64,000 nucleotides of DNA from Streptomyces durocortorensis (GTDB lineage: Bacteria; Actinomycetota; Actinomycetes; Streptomycetales; Streptomycetaceae), in contig NZ_CP134500.1 of NCBI RefSeq assembly GCF_031760065.1, forward strand, positions 6,758,001-6,822,000, given 5' to 3'. Under the pieces are notes generated by a model that had not been told where the DNA came from, searched no databases, and saw only the letters and a list, made by a program, of their open reading frames with translations. Numbering within the stretch: the stretch's first letter is position 1; each line of letters starts with the position of its first letter. A program made the position numbers and the translations under genes. Of this stretch, positions 32,842 to 40,110 are shown piece by piece.

Positions 32842-33960
32842 ATGCCGACGCCGCGCCCCGCCCGCATCCGCCGCCGCCCCCACCTGCACCGCGCCGCCTC
32901 GAACACCCCGTACTTCAGCGCGGACGGGGAGTCGTACCTCGCGCAGACCTCCCTGCGCGAACTCGACAAGTCGCGCCCGCTGCGGGTGCTCAGCGAGGAG
33001 GACTTCGCGCACTGGCAGACGTACGGCTACGTCGTCGTACGCGAGGCGATCCCCGCGGCCGCCGCGCGCAGGCTCCTCGACTTCACGTGGGACTTCCAGG
33101 GCCTCGACCCGAACCGGCCCGACAGCTGGCACGAGGACCGGCCGTTCCGCTCGGACCTGGACCGCCAGCTCCACATCTACGGCTTCGTGGAGGCGTACCA
33201 CCACCAGCTCCTCTGGGACAGTCGCATGACGCGGCGGGTGTACGACGCGTTCGTCGACGTCTGGGACTGCGAGGAGCTGTGGGTGACCCTGGACCGGCTC
33301 AACCTCAACCCGCCCAACATCAAGAACCGCGACCGGGCCCTGATCGAGCCCACGGACCGGGGCTTCGACATCGAGCTGCACTGGGACATCGACACCACGC
33401 TCGACGTCCCGCCCCAGCGCGTCCAGGGGATCATCGCGCTCAACGACACCCGGCCCGAGCTGGGCGGTTTCCAGTGCTCGCCCGAGCTGTTCCGCCGGTT
33501 CGACCGGTGGAAGGCCGTGCAGCCGGAGGACCGGGACCCGATCAGACCCGCCGTCGACCGGGACGAGTTCCCCGTCGTACGGCCGGATCTCCGCCCGGGC
33601 GACCTGCTGATCTGGAACGGCCTCCTCGCCCACGGCGTGGCGCGCAACACCTCGCGGGACGGGGCGCGGGCGGTCCAGTACCTCGCCATGATGCCCGCGC
33701 TGGAGGAGCACGAGACGCTGCGCTCCTCCCGGGTCGAGTCCTGGCGGCACCTCAGGACCCCGCGCTGGAACAGGACACTGGCCGGGGATGCGATCCGGCA
33801 CGAGTCCCTCCGGTACGAGACGGCCACCCTGGACGGCCTCGGCCGCCGCCTCCTCGGCCTTACCTCGTGGCACGACAAGGACGAGACGGAAGACGCGGAC
33901 GGGCCGGCGGCCCGGGCCGGGGAACCGAGCGGAAAGCCGGCATGCGACGTATCTGCCTAG
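32842..33960 (+). CDS. Phytanoyl-CoA dioxygenase-family (PhyH) oxygenase (372 aa)
   Basis: The ATG at 32842 follows GGAAGG; the open frame upstream is the shadow of the exporter gene. It is a Fe(II)/2-oxoglutarate oxygenase of the PhyH family: FAHWQTYGYVVVREAIPAAA near the N-terminus, the metal-binding H-x-D in ELHWDIDTTLD, and the distal His in LLIWNGLLAHGVARNTSRDG with the Arg that binds 2-oxoglutarate. It probably hydroxylates the amino acid moiety or the assembled product. It overlaps the DUF6271-like gene by 19 nt. Confidence 0.88.
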   Translation: MPTPRPARIRRRPHLHRAASNTPYFSADGESYLAQTSLRELDKSRPLRVLSEEDFAHWQTYGYVVVREAIPAAAARRLLDFTWDFQGLDPNRPDSWHEDRPFRSDLDRQLHIYGFVEAYHHQLLWDSRMTRRVYDAFVDVWDCEELWVTLDRLNLNPPNIKNRDRALIEPTDRGFDIELHWDIDTTLDVPPQRVQGIIALNDTRPELGGFQCSPELFRRFDRWKAVQPEDRDPIRPAVDRDEFPVVRPDLRPGDLLIWNGLLAHGVARNTSRDGARAVQYLAMMPALEEHETLRSSRVESWRHLRTPRWNRTLAGDAIRHESLRYETATLDGLGRRLLGLTSWHDKDETEDADGPAARAGEPSGKPACDVSA

Positions 33961-35267
33961 CCCTCCCCACCAACCGGGCCTGCACCGAAGCCATCGCGGC
34001 GCTCGGCGCGGAAGCGGAGTACGCGGCCCGCCGCTTCGGCGCCGAGGTCCGGCTGCTGATCCTCGACACCTCCGAACCGGCCGCGCTCGCCGGGAACCGC
34101 GCGGCTGCCGACGCGCTGCGCCCGACCCCCGGAGTCGTCGTCCACCACCTCGACGAGGAGCGACAGCGGACGTTCCTGCGTACGGCCCTGGAACGGTCCG
34201 GCACCGAAGCGCCCGACCGGGTGCTCGGCCTGATGCTGCCCGACGGCGTGTCCTACGGCGCCTGCACCAACCGGGCGTTCCTCGTCGCGAGCGCCCTGGG
34301 CTGTACGTCCGTCCACCGGAGGGACTCCGACGGCCGCTACCAGAGTCACGAGGGAGAGCCCGTCTTCCCCGTCCACCACGAGCTGACGTCCCTCGGGCGA
34401 CGGGCCGCCGACGTGGCCGCCGCCGGTCTTCCCACCAGGACCCGGCTCGACCCGGCCTGCGCGGACCGGCCGGTGGCGCTGGTCGGCGGCTCCTTCATCG
34501 GCGAGATGTCGGTGGACCTGGAGGAGATGAGCCGGGCCGACCCGGCCGTCTACCACGACGTCGTCGGCCTCTCGATCCCCGCCGAGTGCCCGGAGATCTG
34601 GCGGCGGAAGCTGGTGGACGAGTCCTTCCGGGGCGCCGGCACCACACCCTTCACCCGCGACCACACCACCCTCACCGCCGTCAGCCCGGCACGGGTGGAC
34701 ATGTGCAACATCAGCTTCATCGACGACGTCTACGAACGCGTCCCCCTGCCACCCGCCACCGACACCATCGGCAGCGACTACTTCCTCACCCACCTGGTGC
34801 ACGACGCGAAGCTCCCCGGCGTCCTGCACAACCGCCACATCGTCAACTACTACACCGGCGAGCGCCGCACCGACCGGGGCTTCCTCGCCTACCAGCTCCG
34901 CTTCGTGCGGTTCCTGCTGTCGATGCACTACTTCAACGCCGTCTACGCCCGTATGACCGCCGCGGGCGAGAGTCTCCTCGACGGCGACGGGCACGTGCGC
35001 GCCTCCCTCGTCGCCGGGTACGTCAGGGAAAGTACCCTGCTCGACCGTACGGAGAACGGGGAACGGCTCGACGTGCTCGACCGGGCCTACCGCACCCTGG
35101 GCCACCGCTACACCGAGGTCGCCGACGCCATGGCCGCCCGCCGCCGGGAGCTGCTGGACAAGGCGGCGGACGACATGGCCGACTTCGCCCTCCTCATCGA
35201 CGCCTGGCAGCCGCTGATGCGGGCGGCCCGCTCCGGGGAAGCGGCGAGGGCGGTGAACGGCGCCTGA
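33942..35267 (+). CDS. DUF6271-like protein, possible glycosyltransferase fold (441 aa)
   Basis: The ATG at 33942 has GGAAAG upstream and overlaps the PhyH stop by 19 nt. The N-terminus (MRRICLALPTNRACTEAIAA, then FGAEVRLLILDTSE) and SYGACTNRAFLVASALGC followed by VHRRDSDGRY look like a GT-A nucleotide-sugar fold with a D-x-D-like motif. Further conserved-looking segments are GGSFIGEMSVDLEEM, VDMCNISFIDDVYERVPLPP and HNRHIVNYYTGERRTDRG. I recall such proteins as DUF6271; no function is established to my knowledge. It is the last gene of the rightward arm, so it may glycosylate or otherwise tailor the product. Confidence 0.75.
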   Translation: MRRICLALPTNRACTEAIAALGAEAEYAARRFGAEVRLLILDTSEPAALAGNRAAADALRPTPGVVVHHLDEERQRTFLRTALERSGTEAPDRVLGLMLPDGVSYGACTNRAFLVASALGCTSVHRRDSDGRYQSHEGEPVFPVHHELTSLGRRAADVAAAGLPTRTRLDPACADRPVALVGGSFIGEMSVDLEEMSRADPAVYHDVVGLSIPAECPEIWRRKLVDESFRGAGTTPFTRDHTTLTAVSPARVDMCNISFIDDVYERVPLPPATDTIGSDYFLTHLVHDAKLPGVLHNRHIVNYYTGERRTDRGFLAYQLRFVRFLLSMHYFNAVYARMTAAGESLLDGDGHVRASLVAGYVRESTLLDRTENGERLDVLDRAYRTLGHRYTEVADAMAARRRELLDKAADDMADFALLIDAWQPLMRAARSGEAARAVNGA

Positions 35268-35286
35268 GCGACCGGGCCCTCAGGCG
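35261..35286. terminator. Small convergent terminator
   Basis: An 8-bp stem (CGCCTGAG and its complement) with a 10-nt loop spans the stop codons of the convergent DUF6271-like and SHOCT genes. Confidence 0.5.
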
Positions 35287-35684
35287 AGGAGCTTCGCCTT
35301 GGCCCGGTCGTACTCCTCGGGGGTGAGCGCGCCCTTGTCCTTCAGCTCCGCGAGCTTCGCCAGATCGGTCACGTGGCCGTTCCCGCCGGACCCGCCCTGC
35401 GTTCCCGCGGCTTCCTGTACGTACTTCCGGAAGGCCGCCTCCGAGTCCTTGGCCAGCTGGGCGTCACGCTCGTGCATGCTGCGCCCGCGGACGATGAGGT
35501 AGATCAGCACGCCCAGGTAGGGCAGCAGGATCACGAGGACCAGCCAGCCGGCCTTGGCCCAGCCGTTCAGCGAGTGGTCCCGGAAGAGGTCGGTGATCAC
35601 CTTGAACAGCAGGAAGAACCACATGACCCAGAGGAACAGGTACAGCATGGTCAGGAAGACGTTCAGGAGCGGGTAATCGTCCAT
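35280..35684 (-). CDS. Membrane protein with PLDc_N-like helices and C-terminal SHOCT motif (134 aa)
   Basis: It starts at the ATG at 35684 behind GGAGTAGG. Two membrane helices (VFLTMLYLFLWVMWFFLLFK and AGWLVLVILLPYLGVLIYLI) form the phospholipase D nuclease N-terminal (PLDc_N) arrangement without any nuclease domain. The C-terminal ~30 residues, DLAKLAELKDKGALTPEEYD + RAKAKLLA, are a SHOCT motif. Such small proteins are common in Streptomyces and have no defined role. It is convergent with the biosynthetic locus and does not seem part of it. Confidence 0.88.
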   Translation of the reverse strand: MDDYPLLNVFLTMLYLFLWVMWFFLLFKVITDLFRDHSLNGWAKAGWLVLVILLPYLGVLIYLIVRGRSMHERDAQLAKDSEAAFRKYVQEAAGTQGGSGGNGHVTDLAKLAELKDKGALTPEEYDRAKAKLLA

Positions 35685-35760
35685 GAGGGCCTACTCCGAT
35701 CGCGCGGATGGTCCCTCATTCATACATCCGGTCCGATTCACCCGCATCTGTGCGCATCCG

Positions 35761-36264
35761 TTACCGCGAGGTCTCCTCGGCCGGGACGATCCGCAGCACA
35801 TGCGCGGGCGGGTGGGTGACGCCCAGCTCCGGCCGCCAGGCCGCCAGGATCTGCGCCGACGGATCGAACAGCGGCGTCGGCAGCTCCTCGGGCACGGTCC
35901 ACCGCCAGGCGCTGATCAGATGCGGCTCGGTCACCTCCGGAACACCCGACGCGAGGCGTACGAGTGCCGCCATGCTGATGCGGTTGATCCCGCCGATCAC
36001 GTCATGGACCATCGCGAAGACGTCCACGGACGCCTCGTCGACCACGAGACCGGTCTCCTCGCGCAGCTCCCGGGCGGCCGCCGCCGCGACCGACTCGTGC
36101 GTCGCGTCGACCTTGCCGCCGGGCAGCTCCCACGTACCGCTGTGGTGTCGCCCCAGCAGCACGCGCCCCTGCCCGTCCTCGACGATCACCCCGACCCCGA
36201 GCGCCGCCTGCGCCGTAGGCGGACGGGTGTTGCGGGCGGGTGCGGTCACGGGATCGGCTGTCAT
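35761..36264 (-). CDS. NUDIX hydrolase (167 aa)
   Basis: The ATG at 36264 follows GGAGAC. The NUDIX box is GGKVDATHE...RELREETGLV; the catalytic helix ESVAAAAARELREETG is intact, but six rather than five residues separate the Gly and the first Glu. The substrate is a nucleoside diphosphate derivative, not identifiable from sequence. It is the last of three leftward genes with an NAD-kinase-like and an SPFH protein, 74 nt after the former, which suggests NAD(P)-related housekeeping or stress. Confidence 0.88.
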   Translation of the reverse strand: MTADPVTAPARNTRPPTAQAALGVGVIVEDGQGRVLLGRHHSGTWELPGGKVDATHESVAAAAARELREETGLVVDEASVDVFAMVHDVIGGINRISMAALVRLASGVPEVTEPHLISAWRWTVPEELPTPLFDPSAQILAAWRPELGVTHPPAHVLRIVPAEETSR

Positions 36265-36338
36265 GGTGCTGGGTCTCCGCTCTCCGGTGCCGGTACGCCC
36301 ACACCGTAGCGAAGCGACCGGGCCGGCCGGACCGGAGG

Positions 36339-37238
36339 TCAGGTCACCAGGCGCAGCGACGTCCCCGCGATGCCGAGCCGTACGCTCTGGCCCCAGGTCA
36401 GCTCCAGGGCGTCGGACTCCATCCCGTCGCCGAACACCGTGATCCGGTCCGACTCCACGGTCAGCCGCAGCCCCTGACCCCTCCCCAGCTCGCCCGCCAC
36501 CTTCGACGTCCCGGTCGCGGGGGAGGGCCAGGCCTCGCGGACGAACCAGAGAAGCCGCGGTTCGCCCGGCGCGGGCAGGGTGAGGGTGCTGCCGCGCTCC
36601 AGCCACAGCGAGTGGAGCCAGCCCGTGGCGCCGGTGCCCGTGCCGACGAGCACCCCGGAGGAGGCCTGGGCCTCGCCCGGGGCCGCCCCGCCGTCCGGGC
36701 CCAGGCGGTAGCGGGCCGTCTGGTGACCGGGTGGACCCACGTAGATCTCGTTGAGCGCGACCAGGCGCTGGGTGTCGTCGGCGACCGCCTCGACCATGGT
36801 CAGCTCCTCCGCCCGGCCCCCGGCGGCGGTCGCGGCGCGCAGCAGGGCGGCCGCGTCGGCGCAGCGGTGGCGGACCAGGACGCCGGGGTTGCGCCCCGGA
36901 TCGGTGTCGATGCCCACCACCGGCTGACCGCAGAGGTACTTCGCTGTGTTGGCGACCAGGCCGTCCTGGCCGACCACGACCACCACGTCCTCCGGCGCGA
37001 ACAGGAAGCGGTCCAGGTCCGCACGCTCGACCCGGGTGGAGCGCCAGGTGAGCGGCACGGCCGCCGCCACGTCCCGCAGTGCCTGCCGCGTACGTTCGTG
37101 GCGGCGGACCACCTCGTCGATCGCCCGGCCCCGGCTCGTGAGGAAGAACGCGGCCTGCCCGTGCGTCCCGTGCCGGGCGAGCAGTTCCTCGTACTCGGTG
37201 CGCCGGTGCACCAGCACCGCCCGGGGAGCCAGGCTCAC
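36339..37238 (-). CDS. NAD kinase-like protein with altered GGDGT motif (299 aa)
   Basis: It starts at a GTG at 37238 overlapping the SPFH stop (GTGA). The NAD/diacylglycerol kinase fold is suggested by VVVVVGQDGLVANTAKYL, GIDTDPGRNPGVL, LNEIYVGP (NE motif) and GTGTGATGWLHSL, which takes the place of the STPTGSTAY loop. The catalytic GGDGT reads GQDGL: the Asp is kept, a Gly and the Thr are lost. It may be a divergent kinase or a nucleotide sensor. Coupling with an SPFH scaffold and a NUDIX hydrolase is a recurrent actinobacterial arrangement, as far as I recall. Confidence 0.8.
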   Translation of the reverse strand: MSLAPRAVLVHRRTEYEELLARHGTHGQAAFFLTSRGRAIDEVVRRHERTRQALRDVAAAVPLTWRSTRVERADLDRFLFAPEDVVVVVGQDGLVANTAKYLCGQPVVGIDTDPGRNPGVLVRHRCADAAALLRAATAAGGRAEELTMVEAVADDTQRLVALNEIYVGPPGHQTARYRLGPDGGAAPGEAQASSGVLVGTGTGATGWLHSLWLERGSTLTLPAPGEPRLLWFVREAWPSPATGTSKVAGELGRGQGLRLTVESDRITVFGDGMESDALELTWGQSVRLGIAGTSLRLVT

Positions 37239-38248
37239 GCGCCCGGCCCGCCGTCCGGGCGACCGAGCTTGGTGAGCAGGCCGGTGAGCACGTCCGGGGA
37301 GAGCGTGACGCTCTCGATCCGCGGCAGGTTCTCCGCGAGCCGGGTCGCCGCCAGGGCGTGCAGCGTGGCCGGGTCGACCTCGCCGTGCACCCGCAGCCAG
37401 CGGGCCTGGGCCTCGGCGCGGGCGGCGCCCGTCTCGCGCGCCGCCTCGGCCTCCGCCCGGGCCAGGCGCACGGTGCGGGCCGCCTCGGCCTCGGTCCGTA
37501 CGCCGTCGGCGGCGGCCTTCTCCTCGGCCTCGCGGCGGGCGTTGGTGCCGCGCTGGTCGACCAACTGCTCCTCGCGCCGGGCCAGTTCGATCTGGCTGGC
37601 CAGCTCGTTCTCGGCGATGGCGCGCTCGCGCTCCACGGCTACGGCCCGCCGCTCGTAGGTGGCCCGGTCCGCCTCCTGCTGGATCTGCTCGCGGGCCGGG
37701 GTGCGCAGGGCGCGCTCGACCTCGGCCTCGGGGCGGATCGCGACGACGCGCACGGCCACCACGTCGATGCCGGTTGCCGGGAGCCGGGGCTCGGCGGCGA
37801 GACCCGTGGCGACCCGTTCGCGTACGGAGGCGACGCCGTCCACCAGGGCTGCGGCCAGCGGGGTCCGGGCCAGCACGTCCAGCGTGTGCTGCTGCGCGGT
37901 CTCCGTCAGCAGGGTGGCGATCTGCTCCAGTGGCGCCCCGCGCCAGCTCCCGGTGTCCGGGTCCACGGAGAAGTCGAGCCGGTCCGCGGCCTCGGCCGGA
38001 TCGCTGATCCGATAGGTGACGGTGGCCTGTACGGTGACGTCCTGGAAGTCGGCCGTACGGGCGTGGAACGCCATGGCCAGCTCCCGGTCGTCCACCGGGA
38101 CTTCGGAGAGCGCCGCCGACAGTGAGCGGTACCAGAAGCTGAGCCCCCGGCCGTCGTGGGCGAGGCGGCCGCGCTTGTGGTGGCGGATGTGGGCGGTGGG
38201 CGCGGAGCGCAGATGACGCCAGCCGAAGCGGCGGGTGATGTCGGCCAT
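37235..38248 (-). CDS. SPFH/Band 7 domain protein (337 aa)
   Basis: It starts at the ATG at 38248. The SPFH domain spans residues ~30-190 (DVTVQATVTYRISDPAEAAD, IDVVAVRVVAIRPEAEVERA). A long Glu/Ala/Arg-rich coiled coil follows at ~190-290 (AIAENELASQIELARREEQL), as in flotillin-like proteins, with a short C-terminal tail. No transmembrane segment is evident, so membrane association would be peripheral. It leads a coupled operon with an NAD-kinase-like protein and a NUDIX hydrolase. The only upstream gap (53 nt) is filled by two dyad operators. Confidence 0.88.
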   Translation of the reverse strand: MADITRRFGWRHLRSAPTAHIRHHKRGRLAHDGRGLSFWYRSLSAALSEVPVDDRELAMAFHARTADFQDVTVQATVTYRISDPAEAADRLDFSVDPDTGSWRGAPLEQIATLLTETAQQHTLDVLARTPLAAALVDGVASVRERVATGLAAEPRLPATGIDVVAVRVVAIRPEAEVERALRTPAREQIQQEADRATYERRAVAVERERAIAENELASQIELARREEQLVDQRGTNARREAEEKAAADGVRTEAEAARTVRLARAEAEAARETGAARAEAQARWLRVHGEVDPATLHALAATRLAENLPRIESVTLSPDVLTGLLTKLGRPDGGPGA

Positions 38249-38265
38249 GAGGCCCCCCTCTATTT

Positions 38266-38312
38266 CGTCAATGCGACGATAAGAGGTCCGCTCTCATATC
38301 GTCAAGGGGACG
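38266..38312 (-). promoter_or_regulatory. Tandem dyad operators before the SPFH operon
   Basis: CGTC-5 bp-GACG occurs at 38266-38278 and 38300-38312, centres 34 bp apart. They are flanked by TTTCGTC and GACGATA in mirrored orientation, so the whole region is an inverted arrangement of two palindromes. The second overlaps the stop codon of the SDR gene. Confidence 0.7.
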
Positions 38313-39096
38313 AAAAGGGGGGATCGGTCCGGCGCGCCAGGTGTCTCGCCGGGATTCCGCCGCCGCCGTGCACCGCGAGATCGGCGCCGTTGACGTACGA
38401 GGAGAGGTCGCACGCCAGCCACAGGCAGGCGCGGGCCACGTCCTCCGGCTCCGCCAGCCGCCGCATCGGGATCGTCCCGGCGACCGACTCTCCGCCGTCC
38501 TCGCCGTACAGTGCGGCGGCGTTCTCGGTGCGGATGAGGCCCGCGGTGATGTGGTTGACCCGGACCTTCGGCGCCCACTCCAGGGCCAGGGCCCGGGAGA
38601 GCCCCAGCAGGCCCGCCTTGGCCGCGGAGTAGGCCGCCGTGCCCGGCTGCGGATCGTGGGCGGAGACGCTGCCGATGTTGATCACGCTGCCGCCGGTCGT
38701 CTGCTCCCGCATCGCCAGGTTCGCCGCCTGGGCCACGTAGAACGGGGCGAGGAGATTGAGGGCGACCACCTTCTCGACGAAGCGCGGGGAGACGGTCGCC
38801 GCGTCGGCGTCGGGGGAGCCGCCCGCGTTGTTCACGAGGACGTCGAGCCGCCCGAACCGCCCGGCCGCCGCGGCGACCAGGTCCGCGGCCGCCCCAGGGT
38901 CGCGTACGTCCGCCGCCCGGAACGCCGCCTCGCGTCCGCCCGTCGACGGCAGGGCGGCGGGGGCGGTGCGCCCGCACACCAGGACGTTCGCGCCGCTCGC
39001 CAGAAAGGCCCGCGCGATCGCGGCCCCGAGTCCTTTGGTGCCGCCGGTCACGAGCACCGCGCGCCCGGTGAAGTCGATGCGCCGGGACTGGTCCAT
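38302..39096 (-). CDS. Short-chain dehydrogenase/reductase (264 aa)
   Basis: It starts at the ATG at 39096. It is a classical SDR: cofactor motif VLVTGGTKGLGAAIARAF (about residues 14-31), NNAG (89-92), catalytic Ser in INIGSVSAHDPQ and Y-x3-K in AAYSAAKAGLLGLSRAL. The Arg following the first strand (CGRT) suggests NADP preference. The C-terminus carries the usual PEDVARACLWLACDLSSYVN segment. The substrate is unknown. A palindromic operator lies 47 nt upstream. Confidence 0.92.
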   Translation of the reverse strand: MDQSRRIDFTGRAVLVTGGTKGLGAAIARAFLASGANVLVCGRTAPAALPSTGGREAAFRAADVRDPGAAADLVAAAAGRFGRLDVLVNNAGGSPDADAATVSPRFVEKVVALNLLAPFYVAQAANLAMREQTTGGSVINIGSVSAHDPQPGTAAYSAAKAGLLGLSRALALEWAPKVRVNHITAGLIRTENAAALYGEDGGESVAGTIPMRRLAEPEDVARACLWLACDLSSYVNGADLAVHGGGGIPARHLARRTDPPFSSP

Positions 39097-39142
39097 GGTC
39101 CGCCTCCGTGGTTCGCCTTCCGGGCAGAGGGTTCGCCGTAAT

Positions 39143-39160
39143 CTACCAAGCGCTTGTTAG
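39143..39160 (-). promoter_or_regulatory. TetR-type palindromic operator before the SDR gene
   Basis: CTACCAAGCGCTTGTTAG is an 18-bp imperfect palindrome with core CAAGCGCTTG. It resembles the xCAAGxxCTTGx sites bound by TetR regulators of acyl-CoA metabolism such as KstR2. Confidence 0.6.
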
Positions 39161-39200
39161 AACCAATAGATGCGTCGGGAGGCAGGTGCGCCGGGAAACA

Positions 39201-39240
39201 CGTGCGGCCGGTGGCCTCCGCAGAGGTCACCGGCCGCACG
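39201..39240 (-). terminator. Hairpin terminator after the TetR gene
   Basis: A perfect 13-bp stem (CGTGCGGCCGGTG and its complement) with a 14-nt loop lies 80 nt beyond the TetR stop and before the SDR promoter. Confidence 0.7.
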
Positions 39241-39320
39241 GGCGGTGCGCCGCCCCCGTCCCCACGGTGCGGCGCCGGGTGGACCGGCCCCCATCCGCTG
39301 GGACGGGCGGTCCACGTCTG

Positions 39321-39950
39321 TCAGGACTCCGGCACCCGTGCCGTGAGTCCGAGGCTCGGGAAGATCGCGCTCTCCACGAACCGGGTCAGATACGCCGCGT
39401 CGGCGTAGCGCCCCTCCAGTAGCGGCCGGGCGCGCAGCACGCCGAGCAGCTGGGCCGGTACAAACGCGGCGGCCGGCAGGTCCGCGGGGATCTCGCCGCG
39501 CTCCTGGCCCCGCCGGACCATCGCGTCGATGGCCGCGACCTCCGGCACGATCAGCGCCTCGCGCAGCGCGGACAACAGCTCCGGGCTCTGGAGTGCGGCA
39601 TGGCTGAGGGCGTGCATCAGCGGAGTGTCGCTCTCCGAGGCCTTCCCGATCGCCTGTGCGGCCTCCAGCAGGTCCCCGGCCAGCGTCCCGGTGTCGATGT
39701 GGGGCAGCCGCATCCGCCGGGTGCCGTGCAGTGCGGCGACGACCAGCTCCGGCTTGGACCCCCACTGCCGGTACAGCGTCGACTTCCCGCACCGGGTTCG
39801 GGCGGCGACCCCCTCCATGGTCAGCGACTCGTAACCGCTCTCCCGCAACAGGTCCAGCACCGCTTCGTACAGCTCCTGCGCCCGCTCCGGTGTGATCTTC
39901 GACCGGCGGGAGGCGAGGGCTGACTCCGGTGCGGAATCGGGCGAGGGCAT
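39321..39950 (-). CDS. TetR-family regulator (209 aa)
   Basis: The ATG at 39950 is preceded by AGGAGGT; the open frame extends to 40154 through the operator without a start signal. The helix-turn-helix lies at residues ~20-65 (LYEAVLDLLRESGYESLTME, GVAARTRCGKSTLYRQWGSK). The ligand-binding part is alpha-helical, with AIDAMVRRGQERGEIPADLP. It diverges from a PAP2 phosphatase gene across a 24-bp inverted repeat, so it most likely represses both itself and that gene. Confidence 0.92.
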   Translation of the reverse strand: MPSPDSAPESALASRRSKITPERAQELYEAVLDLLRESGYESLTMEGVAARTRCGKSTLYRQWGSKPELVVAALHGTRRMRLPHIDTGTLAGDLLEAAQAIGKASESDTPLMHALSHAALQSPELLSALREALIVPEVAAIDAMVRRGQERGEIPADLPAAAFVPAQLLGVLRARPLLEGRYADAAYLTRFVESAIFPSLGLTARVPES

Positions 39951-39984
39951 GGGCTGTACCTCCTGCGGCGGTGCGGCGAGGTTC

Positions 39985-40052
39985 TCGATACGCCAGTGTA
40001 CCGATACGCGGGTGTACCGATACGCCAACGTATCGGTACACTGGCGTATCGA
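39985..40052. promoter_or_regulatory. Large inverted-repeat operator between TetR and PAP2
   Basis: Perfect 24-bp arms at 39985-40008 and 40029-40052 flank a 20-bp spacer. The spacer repeats part of the arm (TGTACCGATACGC), so GTACCGATACG-type half-sites occur three times. It covers the divergent promoter region. Confidence 0.85.
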
Positions 40053-40110
40053 TTCGGCATGGACTGGACCATGCCGTCCTGACACCGCTTCGCATCCAAG
40101 GGGGCACCGG

